This document shows, in pieces, positions 1 to 5,597 of a DNA stretch of 7,972 nucleotides; position 1 is the first letter of the stretch, and every line of letters begins with the position of its first letter. Both the position numbers and the translations under genes were made by a program. The DNA lies in NCBI GenBank assembly GCA_019247245.1, contig JAFAPF010000411.1:1-7972 (forward strand). The letters run 5' to 3'. The notes beneath the pieces are model-generated. The model searched no databases. It was given only the letters and a program-made list of their open reading frames with translations, and was not told where the DNA came from. The DNA is from Rubrobacter sp. Its GTDB lineage: Bacteria > Actinomycetota > Rubrobacteria > Rubrobacterales > Rubrobacteraceae.

Positions 1-1343
1 CAATCCTCGTCGTAGTATGCTAGGATGATGTAGGTCTGCAGGGCGGCCATGCTCAAAAGCGCAAGGAGCAGTAGCCATCCACGTCGGCCATAGCTCAGGT
101 AATACCTCCAAAGCGCTACCACCCCCACCCCTACGAGAGCCGCCACTGCCGGGGCGAGCACCACCATATAGTAAGGGTTAAACCTACTGGCGATACTGAA
201 GAATACGCCCATCGTCAACAGCCACATCCCCCACAGCACAAGTGCTCCTTGACGCTGGTTGAGCGGCAATCGTGGGCGACCTTGCTGCCACCCAGCCGCC
301 AAAAGGCCGACCACGGCTAGTGGTAATAGCCACCCTATCTGCCCGGCGAGCTGCTCGTCGAGAAGCCTCAAAGGTCCAGGCTCACCGGTCTCACGAGCGG
401 CAAACTGCCCAAATCCTCCACCTTCCGGGTAGTCTCCCTGAGCATTCTCTAGTATGGCAGATGCTTCTTGTGCGAACTGCTCGCCGCCTCCGGGCATACC
501 TACCCCTATTCCCAGCAGACGGGCTGCACCGTTGTATCCGAAGGCCAAATCCAGTTCCGAATTGTTGGAGCTAGACCCCACATAGGGACGTTGATCTGTA
601 GGCGTAAGGTCCACCACTACCACCCACGACAGCGACACCGCCACCAGCACAACCGTTGCAACCCCAAGATGCGCAAAGCGCCGCCTCCAGCTCACGGGAG
701 CTGTCAGGAGGTACAAAAGGTAGAAAGCTGGCAAGACTAGATACGCCTCCAACATTTTTACATTGAAACCCAAGCCCACCACGGCTGCCCCCACTATCAG
801 CCAGCGCAAGCCTCCGGTCTCCGCAGCCCGGGTCATCGCCCACGCCGCAACCAGCACCGTTAAGACCAGCAAGCTGTCCAAATCATTGGTGCGGTTTATG
901 GCCACGGCGATCGGGGTTACGGCCAAAGTCAACGCGGCCAAGCTCCCCGCCACAGATCCAAACGTCCTGCGCACCAGGTGGTAGAGCAAAGCCACGGAGA
1001 GGATTCCCGCTAAAGCCTGCGGCAGCAAGAGGCTCAGGCCGTTGAAGCCGAACAGGTAAGCGCTAGCCGCCTGGGCCCACAGTCCCAAAGGAGGCTTGTC
1101 TACAGTAACAAAGCCGGCGTCGAATGAGACGAAGAAGAAGTTATGCCAGCTAGTTAGCATGTCCTTTACGGCGGCGGCGTAGTAGGTGTTGCCGTATCCC
1201 TGGCTGGTCAGCCGGAATAGATTCAAGAAGGTCGACAGGCTCAGTATTGTAGCCAAGGCGATTTGATGCAGTGGTGCTTTGGCTGCCAACGCGTGCGCTT
1301 TCTCAGAGATCGTGGCGCGTTTCCGGGTTAGTTCCTGGGTCAT
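1..1343 (-). CDS. GT39 / ArnT-like polytopic glycosyltransferase, 3' end off window
   Basis: Transfers a sugar from a polyprenyl-phosphate donor to an envelope acceptor, by analogy with ArnT/PMT-type GT-C enzymes; it acts in the cytoplasmic membrane and the actual donor and acceptor are unknown. The frame is open from ATG at 1343 to the window edge (447 codons, C-terminus missing). A short N-terminal tail is followed by a hydrophobic segment (about 27-45), then a large first loop with an acidic residue at D61 and the motif TVDKPPLGLW at 80-89. Further family-like blocks are NRTNDLDSLLVL (150-161), GFNVKMLEAYLVLPAF (192-207), a glycine-rich PEGGGFGQ loop (306-313) followed by GPLRLLDEQLAGQIGWLLP, and FNPYYMVVLAP (388-398). 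Many membrane segments alternate with these loops. The start is supported by GAGAGGA a few bases upstream. No stops or frameshifts were seen. The subfamily resembles YkcB-type proteins. Donor specificity cannot be read from the sequence. Confidence 0.9.
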   Translation of the reverse strand, partial: MTQELTRKRATISEKAHALAAKAPLHQIALATILSLSTFLNLFRLTSQGYGNTYYAAAVKDMLTSWHNFFFVSFDAGFVTVDKPPLGLWAQAASAYLFGFNGLSLLLPQALAGILSVALLYHLVRRTFGSVAGSLAALTLAVTPIAVAINRTNDLDSLLVLTVLVAAWAMTRAAETGGLRWLIVGAAVVGLGFNVKMLEAYLVLPAFYLLYLLTAPVSWRRRFAHLGVATVVLVAVSLSWVVVVDLTPTDQRPYVGSSSNNSELDLAFGYNGAARLLGIGVGMPGGGEQFAQEASAILENAQGDYPEGGGFGQFAARETGEPGPLRLLDEQLAGQIGWLLPLAVVGLLAAGWQQGRPRLPLNQRQGALVLWGMWLLTMGVFFSIASRFNPYYMVVLAPAVAALVGVGVVALWRYYLSYGRRGWLLLLALLSMAALQTYIILAYYDED

Positions 1344-1391
1344 ATCTTTCCTCTCACTTCTGTGGAAATTGCACCATTTTTTGAGGACGAT

Positions 1392-1419
1392 ACAATACAG
1401 GGTCGCCAGTCGATGTTAA
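1392..1419 (-). promoter_or_regulatory. Candidate sigma70-type promoter for the GT39 gene
   Basis: On the minus strand TTAACA (1419-1414, five of six consensus -35 bases) is separated by 16 bases from TATTGT (1397-1392, four of six -10 bases). It lies about 50 bases upstream of the GT39 start codon, giving a leader of roughly 40 nt. The -10 match is modest, so this is a candidate only. Confidence 0.35.
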
Positions 1420-1626
1420 GGGGCTTACCTTGAAGGTGGTTTGAATGAAGCTGAACAACGTCTGATAGCCACTACTAGCGCAGCCTGGTGACCCCTGCGG
1501 GAGATAGATCGCCTCGAAGTCGGCAACGATGCCAGCGGATATTGCAACAGGCGCTGAGCCCTAACACAGAATCGGTTACCCCTCTGAGTTCCCGAGAAGC
1601 ATTTAGAAGCAGCAACTCTCTTACCT

Positions 1627-1662
1627 GAGGACACTCTCTTTTGTGAGGACACTCTCTTTTGT
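1627..1662. repeat. Exact 18-bp tandem duplication
   Basis: GAGGACACTCTCTTTTGT occurs twice head to tail (1627-1644 and 1645-1662) with no mismatch. On the minus strand a third, degenerate unit follows at about 1609-1626. Read on the minus strand the units encode repeated KRVSS. This could be replication slippage or a remnant of a repeated protein-binding site. Confidence 0.9.
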
Positions 1663-1784
1663 AAGTGTATCAAAACGACCCCTTTGAGACGCTTTTTCAA
1701 AGCTTCTACAGCGCTTTGCAGTGATATTGGACCATTCCTCATTGCAACCCGCTATAAAACACGCAGATGTATGCCTACTCGAAT

Positions 1785-1816
1785 GTCTCAAAACCCGTCT
1801 CAGAATCTATGTCTCA
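1785..1816. repeat. Three GTCTCA words at 12-14 bp spacing
   Basis: GTCTCA occurs at 1785, 1797 and 1811 in the same orientation. Spaced repeats of one helical turn or a little more can mark protein-binding sites such as transposon ends, but no inverted partner or transposase was found, so no function is assigned. Confidence 0.5.
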
Positions 1817-1965
1817 CTACTCAACAAATTCTGTGAGTTTTAACGCTGCTGTAGTCAACCATAGAGCTTTCACCTGCTCCATAGCGGACTACTGTTGCCT
1901 CTGCTTAAGATACTGATCAGGAGAAGGAAAAAGGAACCGGTCTCGGATTCTTCTGGGCGCTTCGT

Positions 1966-1988
1966 GTGCAGCTACCGTGCAGCAACCC
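1966..1988 (+). repeat. Paired GTGCAGC direct repeats, possible recombinase arm sites (copy A)
   Basis: GTGCAGCTACC (1966-1976) is followed directly by GTGCAGCAACCC (1977-1988). The second word begins exactly 107 bp before the tRNA-derived core at 2084. The same pair sits the same 107 bp before the core in copy B. Short direct repeats at a fixed distance from a tRNA-derived core resemble the arm-type binding sites of tyrosine integrases. That role is inference. Confidence 0.6.
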
Positions 1989-2083
1989 GAGTAAATGTCC
2001 TGGCATCTTAGGAAAAGCGCCACATAGGCAATATGCTTATTTGCAGGTATTTTGCAAACTCCAGAAACCTCTAGAAAACTAAT

Positions 2084-2136
2084 GCGCTGACTTCACACGG
2101 CAGAGGTCGTTGGTTCGATCCCAGCATCACCCACTA
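2084..2136 (+). other. 3' half of tRNA-Val (CAC), no 5' half; att core copy A
   Basis: The sequence reads as anticodon stem-loop (stem 2087-2091/2099-2103, loop TTCACAC at 2092-2098, anticodon CAC), variable AGGTC (2104-2108), T arm (2109-2113, loop TTCGATC at 2114-2120, 2121-2125) and acceptor strand ATCACCC plus A, ending CTA rather than CCA. One anticodon-stem pair is broken (A2090 opposite G2100). No D arm or 5' acceptor strand precedes it, so it cannot be a working tRNA. Duplicated tRNA 3' halves are the usual footprint of tyrosine-recombinase integration. Confidence 0.8.
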
Positions 2137-2208
2137 AAGAAGAGTGCTATTTTGCCTGCAAAACACGAAGAAGATAAATACCCCTGAATGCATGCCTGTC
2201 CACGTCGT

Positions 2209-2904
2209 TCATTGACGCGCTCTGTGTCCCGCGCCCGACCTCGTTCTTCCCATGCTACTCGATCGACACTGCTCCTTCGATGGCTCGCGTGCCCCCCTCA
2301 CCCAAAACGCTGCGCACAAGACCAGAGCTAAAAGGCAAAACAAGATCGCTAGCTCAAGCTTGTCCGCGAATACGGAAGCTACCACGGCTGCACCAGAGCC
2401 CAAGAGTGCAGCACAGAGGAGCACGTCCCGCACAGCTCCCCTGTTCGACGCATACGCCACGGTAATGAGCAGGTTGCGACCACCACGTAATGACCTGCTC
2501 AGAACGTTTTGACTAACACGCCATAGTGTCCTGAAAATAATACTTGCCAATTTCCTAACGCCCCTCGCCAATACGTGCGGCGTAGTGATGAGCGCGCTCA
2601 GAACGGTACTCGCCGATTCTCTTAGAATGTTTCGACTCGTACGTGCCGATTCCCTCACAGTGACGTACGCTGTCTCCCTCAGCCTAGCTCTTCTGCTTCT
2701 AGCTCTTCGTTTCTTACGCGTCTGCCGACTGCCCACACTCACGTCGTATACCATAGCATCCTTCCAGTCCCTTGTATGCACAGGCGCACGTAGTAAGTCC
2801 CAGTTTAGCGTGTGGCTATAGTAGTTTTTGAGATCCTTACCACCTAGGGCTTTCATAACAGAGACGTGTAGGGTGGAAACTAGCTCATGCTTGGCTCTGA
2901 ACAA
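2209..2904 (-). CDS. Uncharacterised basic protein with 11-residue repeats and two membrane segments
   Basis: I do not recognise this protein. From the TTG at 2904 the frame gives 231 residues. The N-terminal 40 residues resemble the tail of a family 2 glycosyltransferase and connect in frame with the upstream remnant. Next comes a strongly basic stretch (64-76), then about six degenerate 11-residue units (83-148, for example VRESARTSRNI and LRESASTVLSA). Two hydrophobic segments follow at about 160-179 and 184-201, and a polar tail ends at TGA 2209. A shorter protein from ATG 2754 (181 residues) is also possible because GGAAGGA lies just upstream; the TTG has no clear binding site. It lies between the two tRNA-derived repeats and is probably accessory cargo. 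It may be the surviving 3' end of a broken gene rather than an expressed gene. Opposite-strand frames here look like shadows. Confidence 0.45.
   Translation of the reverse strand: MFRAKHELVSTLHVSVMKALGGKDLKNYYSHTLNWDLLRAPVHTRDWKDAMVYDVSVGSRQTRKKRRARSRRARLRETAYVTVRESARTSRNILRESASTVLSALITTPHVLARGVRKLASIIFRTLWRVSQNVLSRSLRGGRNLLITVAYASNRGAVRDVLLCAALLGSGAAVVASVFADKLELAILFCLLALVLCAAFWVRGAREPSKEQCRSSSMGRTRSGAGHRARQ
2461..2658 (-). repeat. Degenerate 33-bp repeats encoding 11-residue units
   Basis: Six consecutive 33-bp units are in register with the reading frame. Units 1 and 4 share the pattern GT-AGG-AAT-GGCA-GTA, and units 2 and 5 share GTTCTGAGC. The encoded pattern places V/L or another hydrophobic residue first, then Arg/small residues. 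Drift is heavy, so the repeat number is approximate. Confidence 0.5.
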
Positions 2905-3057
2905 GAAGAACGCCCGGGAGGCCGAGTAATAGTACTCTGAAGCTACCCGCGCTCACCAATTGCTCAGAGGGGATCGATGGTGGATAAGATAGTTCTACTC
3001 TGCAATACACGGTATATGGAGTGATCTAGCTTAACAAACAGTCCTCAGGTGGAGCAT
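2905..3057 (-). pseudogene. GT2-like glycosyltransferase remnant with in-frame stops
   Basis: Reading upstream of the 231-residue frame in the same frame gives ARSLHIPCIAE, stop, NYLIHHRSPLSNW, stop, ARVASEYYYSASRAFFLF. This resembles the C-terminal part of family 2 glycosyltransferases, where a P-x-A segment, a H-H-x-S segment and a YYY-x-x-x-R segment occur in this order. In-frame stops lie at 3031-3033, 2995-2997 and 2953-2955. An alternative frame just upstream reads EDCLL, reminiscent of the ED-D-L motif, which would imply a frameshift as well. The catalytic N-terminal domain is absent. The assignment rests on pattern memory, not on a search. Confidence 0.35.
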
Positions 3058-3206
3058 TAGAAGCCGGTACGTACATGAGGGCCCAAAGGGGAGTTACTCA
3101 GCTTCCTAGTCCCTCGTGTTCCTTGGTATTGCCTCCTGTCCGCGAGCGAAAATGACCACGAACAGAGAATGACGCCCAGATTTGCGCCCTGCCGAGCCAA
3201 CTCTGT
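3058..3206. other. Gene-free spacer before repeat copy B
   Basis: No frame or structure is supported here. The minus-strand frames upstream of the GT2-like remnant show no recognisable glycosyltransferase domain. Confidence 0.4.
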
Positions 3207-3230
3207 GTGCAGCAACCTGTGCAGCAACCC
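3207..3230 (+). repeat. Paired GTGCAGC direct repeats, possible recombinase arm sites (copy B)
   Basis: GTGCAGCAACCT (3207-3218) and GTGCAGCAACCC (3219-3230) are adjacent 12-bp tandem units differing at the last base. The second starts exactly 107 bp before the core at 3326, as in copy A. Confidence 0.65.
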
Positions 3231-3325
3231 GAGTGAACGTATTGAAATGTCGAGAAAACCACCTCAGAGATATTGTGCTTATTTGCAGGGATTTTGCAAA
3301 CCCTAGGAACCCTTAGAAAAATACG

Positions 3326-3377
3326 GCGCTGCCTTCACACGGCAGAGGTCGCTGGTTCGATCCCAGCATCGTCTACC
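3326..3377 (+). other. 3' half of tRNA-Val (CAC), no 5' half; att core copy B
   Basis: The anticodon stem is perfect (3329-3333 with 3341-3345) around the loop TTCACAC (3334-3340), giving anticodon CAC. Variable AGGTC, a perfect T stem (3351-3355/3363-3367) with loop TTCGATC, and the acceptor strand ATCGTCT with A and CC follow. Similarity to copy A stops being strong after GCATC (3370), so the acceptor strands differ (ATCGTCT against ATCACCC). No D arm or 5' acceptor strand lies upstream. It is an attachment-type fragment and not an intact tRNA. Confidence 0.8.
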
Positions 3378-3447
3378 TTCAAAAAGTTCTGCTTTGCAGG
3401 TAAAACGTGAAGTAGACATGAACGCATCGTATGCTCGCTAGGTACTT

Positions 3448-3490
3448 GTGCGACAATCCGAGTAAATACCCTGAAATACTGAAAAAACCC
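3448..3490 (+). repeat. Third, partial copy of the arm region
   Basis: GTGCGACAATCCGAGT (3448-3463) matches 13 of 16 bases of GTGCAGCAACCCGAGT (3219-3234). The match continues weakly through TGAAAT and AAAACC. The TTTGCAGG block and the tRNA core expected 63 and 107 bp further on are absent, so this is a truncated or decayed copy. Confidence 0.5.
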
Positions 3491-3767
3491 CCGTTCTAAT
3501 CCTTAGAACCAGGCGATTGGATCTCCTATGACGGATCCGGACGCTCGTAAGCATCCCAACACCTGTAGGCCGAGGAGGGCTTCGTGGCCTTATAGGCTTT
3601 GCAGCGCGTACCCTAGGGCGGAGACCGTACTCAAGATGCTACCCTTATGGTGCCGAGAGAAAGGGATTGGCTCGTAAAACGTGCCGTCCGCTGAAGGAGT
3701 GTTCATCGCGGGCGCCATGGCCGCTACGAAGGGGCATGGATTCTAAACTACACGGTGGGGAGTAAAT
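3491..3767. promoter_or_regulatory. Upstream region of glpD, no defined signal
   Basis: About 280 bases precede glpD. Two tiny frames (3528-3677 plus, 49 codons; 3590-3718 minus, 42 codons) lack good ribosome binding sites. A weak 5-bp hairpin (AGGCC 3567-3571 with GGCCT 3586-3590) is visible. No convincing -35/-10 pair or known riboswitch was recognised. The glpD promoter presumably lies here. Confidence 0.35.
3757..3762 (+). promoter_or_regulatory. Ribosome binding site of glpD
   Basis: GGGGAG sits five bases before the ATG at 3768 and decides the start. Confidence 0.7.
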
Positions 3768-5444
3768 ATGGACCGACAAATACCGCAAGACATAAGCATT
3801 CGTCCCTTCGACGTCATCGTCATTGGCGCCGGTATCAATGGCGCCGGTATCGCTCGTGACGCTGCGATGCGGGGTCTTAAGGTGTTGCTACTCGACAAGG
3901 AGGACGTCTCCAGCGGAACCACCCAGTGGTCCACCCGCCTGATTCACGGTGGGTTGCGCTACCTTGAGCACTACGAGTTCTCCTTGGTACGAGAGTCCCT
4001 GAAGGACCGGGAGATCCTCCTCCGTACGGCTCCGCATTTGGTTAGGCCGCTCGGGTTTTTGGTGCCCATCTACGAGTATATGGAGCATGGAAGAGTGATG
4101 ATCCAGCTCGGAATGATGGCCTACGACGCCCTCTCGATAGAAAAGAGCGTGGAACGCCACAGCATCTTCGATCGGGACCAGACTCTGGAGCGCGAGCCCG
4201 GTCTGAACCCCGAGGGGCTGAAGGGCGCCGCCTTTTATTATGACGCCCAAGCGGAGTACCCCGAGCGCATCGTGGTCGAGAACGCCGTCTCCGCTGGCGA
4301 CCACGGCGCCGTCACGCTTACCTACGCTAAGGTAGATCGCCTCATCATCGAGGACGGCAACGTTCAAGGCGTCGAGTTCGAAGACGTGTTGCGCGGTGGG
4401 CGGCACACAGCTCGTGCACCCGTCACCATCAACGCGACCGGCCCCTGGGTCGACGAGGTGCTAGGTAGGATGGATCGCTACGGAGAATCCGAGGAGCGCA
4501 TGATCGGGGGTACCAAGGGGAGCCACCTGATCGTAGATCCCTTCCCTGGGGCGCCTCAGACAGCACTCTACGTGGAGGCACGAGAGAACTCCCGGCCGTA
4601 CTTCATCGTCCCCTGGAACGGCCGTTACCTGATCGGTACGACCGACATCCGCTACGAAGGTAACCTCGACTGCGTGGTGGCCGACGACGAGGAGATCGAC
4701 TACCTCCTAAACGAAACCAACCACGTCGTCCCCGAGGCGAACTTGACGCGCGACGACGTCCTATTCACCTACTCAGGTGTACGGCCCTTGCCGTACGAGC
4801 CCGAAGGTGCTGAGGGCAGCGTGAGTCGGGGCCATATAATCTACGATCACTCTGAGCACGAGCCCAAGATCGGGGGCCTCTTCTCGATAATCGGTGGTAA
4901 GCTCACCACTTACCGCAATCTCGCCCGGGAGACGGTGGACGCGGTTTACGAAAAGCTAGGCAAAAAGGTCCCTAAGAGTCGCACCGACGAGGTGCCTCTT
5001 CCAGGTGGTGCCACGGAAGATTTCGAGGCCTTCTCTGAGGACTTCAAATCCGAGAGTGGCCTGACCGAGGAGCTGAGCCAGAGGCTCCTGAAGCTCTACG
5101 GCGTTTGTGCTCCCCACGTGCTAGCCATGGCCGCCAACGATCCCTCTCTGAAGAGGCCGCTCAACTCTCCCGCGAGGGTGGAGACTGGCATTATCGGGGC
5201 GGAGGTCCTGTACGCTTTCCGCCGCGAGCTAGCCGAGAAGCTCAGTGACGTACTCTTGCGAAGATCGATGGTGGGGTTGGGTCCCCATGTCGCTCTCGAT
5301 GTTGACGAGGCCGCGGCTCAGGTCGCCGTCCGGCACCTTGACTGGACGGAGGAGCACGCCGAACGCGAGGTGAAAGAGTATCGTGACTACGTCCAACGCT
5401 TCAAGCCCAAGGAGTTTCGGAAGAGGGAGCCCGCGAGGGCGTGA
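3768..5444 (+). CDS. glpD: Aerobic FAD-dependent glycerol-3-phosphate dehydrogenase
   Basis: Oxidises sn-glycerol 3-phosphate to dihydroxyacetone phosphate and passes electrons through FAD to the quinone pool at the inner face of the membrane. The 558 residues match the longer Bacillus-type length more than the ~500-residue E. coli enzyme. The N-terminal FAD fold shows VIVIGAGINGAG (16-27) and an acidic residue ending strand 2 (D43), then STRLIHGGLRYLE (55-67), the family signature. Later come ATGPW (223-227), GTTDIRYEGN, SGVRPL (336-341) and GGKLTTYR (376-383). The Arg and Lys in the last two correspond, by family knowledge, to the substrate/flavin pocket. The last ~150 residues form the usual C-terminal cap domain. 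The start has a good Shine-Dalgarno site. No glpF, glpK or regulator is visible, so it appears to be a lone gene here. Codon use and GC are ordinary, unlike the repeat region just upstream. Confidence 0.95.
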   Translation: MDRQIPQDISIRPFDVIVIGAGINGAGIARDAAMRGLKVLLLDKEDVSSGTTQWSTRLIHGGLRYLEHYEFSLVRESLKDREILLRTAPHLVRPLGFLVPIYEYMEHGRVMIQLGMMAYDALSIEKSVERHSIFDRDQTLEREPGLNPEGLKGAAFYYDAQAEYPERIVVENAVSAGDHGAVTLTYAKVDRLIIEDGNVQGVEFEDVLRGGRHTARAPVTINATGPWVDEVLGRMDRYGESEERMIGGTKGSHLIVDPFPGAPQTALYVEARENSRPYFIVPWNGRYLIGTTDIRYEGNLDCVVADDEEIDYLLNETNHVVPEANLTRDDVLFTYSGVRPLPYEPEGAEGSVSRGHIIYDHSEHEPKIGGLFSIIGGKLTTYRNLARETVDAVYEKLGKKVPKSRTDEVPLPGGATEDFEAFSEDFKSESGLTEELSQRLLKLYGVCAPHVLAMAANDPSLKRPLNSPARVETGIIGAEVLYAFRRELAEKLSDVLLRRSMVGLGPHVALDVDEAAAQVAVRHLDWTEEHAEREVKEYRDYVQRFKPKEFRKREPARA

Positions 5445-5597
5445 TGCTCTTGGCGGGTTAGCACACCCGTGGGAATTGCAAGGCTACCCTAATCCTGGGC
5501 ATCGCGCTTGGTCGCTCGGGACCACCTAGGTGAAAACCTCAAGCCGCTTGGGGGACCTTGCTGGCCAGAGGTTGCTTTGCTTGTGATCCGGTCCCCG
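5445..5597. terminator. Convergent intergenic region, possible weak bidirectional terminator
   Basis: glpD and the TPP-enzyme gene converge here. Inverted repeats visible are CGGGT/ACCCG (5454-5458 and 5465-5469, six-base loop), the palindrome CACCTAGGTG (5523-5532) followed by AAAA, and AACCTC/GAGGTT (5535-5540 and 5568-5573). On the minus strand the last is followed by a short T run. None is a textbook stem with a long U tract, so termination here is expected from layout rather than proven. Confidence 0.25.

Larger units (their letters stand above)
1420..1965. other. Gene-poor stretch upstream of the GT39 gene
   Basis: No convincing gene is visible here. The longest frame (1425-1742, minus) overlaps the putative GT39 promoter, has no clear ribosome binding site, and half of it is low-complexity sequence from an 18-bp tandem repeat. 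The stretch holds that repeat and a cluster of three GTCTCA words, and it is visibly richer in A+T than the genes. Decayed mobile DNA is possible, but no transposase signature could be read in any frame. Confidence 0.5.
1966..2180 (+). repeat. ~210-bp direct repeat, copy A (attachment-site-like)
   Basis: Aligned with copy B (3207-3425), this stretch matches without gaps at a constant offset of 1242 bp from 1977 to about 2175. By hand count, 147 of 195 positions are identical between 1981-2175 and 3223-3417. The best-kept blocks are GTGCAGCAACCCGAGT (1977-1992), a 26-bp block at 2034-2059 with one mismatch, and the tRNA-derived 45-bp core at 2084-2128 with two mismatches. The flank after the core is weaker but still alignable, including TTTTGCCTGCAAAA (2150-2163). 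Conserved spacing without indels suggests functional constraint or a common mobile origin. Confidence 0.85.
3207..3425 (+). repeat. ~210-bp direct repeat, copy B (attachment-site-like)
   Basis: This is the partner of copy A at an offset of 1242 bp. It carries the same order of blocks: paired GTGCAGC words, TGCTTATTTGCAGG (3276-3289) followed by ATTTTGCAAAC, a CTTAGAAAA block, the tRNA-derived core (3326-3370), and a downstream TTTGCAGG with AAAACGTGAAG. The two copies differ mostly by substitutions and not by indels. Confidence 0.85.

Noticed and set aside
1425..1742. 105-residue minus-strand frame
   Set aside because: No ribosome binding site, overlap with the likely GT39 promoter, low-complexity from the 18-bp repeat, and no recognisable domain.
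2084..2136. A complete tRNA-Val gene in copy A (same for 3326-3377)
   Set aside because: No D arm, 5' acceptor strand or TA dinucleotide is present upstream; only the 3' half is there, and the ends are not a clean CCA.
2585..2821. 78-residue plus-strand hydrophobic frame
   Set aside because: It is opposite the basic and repeat-encoding part of the minus frame; its hydrophobicity follows from complementing Arg/Ser codons.
1627..3490. CRISPR array
   Set aside because: Repeats are too few, irregular in length and spacing, and contain tRNA sequence; no cas gene is present.
3567..3590. Hairpin or riboswitch before glpD
   Set aside because: Only a 5-bp stem with a 14-base loop, no conserved riboswitch core and no terminator or sequestered binding site.
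3528..3677. 49-codon plus-strand frame upstream of glpD
   Set aside because: No Shine-Dalgarno site and a composition rich in Arg, Cys and Trp, as expected from non-coding DNA.
3590..3718. 42-codon minus-strand frame with protein-like composition
   Set aside because: Too short, no ribosome binding site, no recognisable family. A faint likeness to a flavoprotein PAMNT motif looks accidental.
3825..3851. Direct repeat of GGCGCCGGTATC
   Set aside because: It encodes the repeated G-A-G-I of the FAD-binding motif in GlpD and needs no other explanation.
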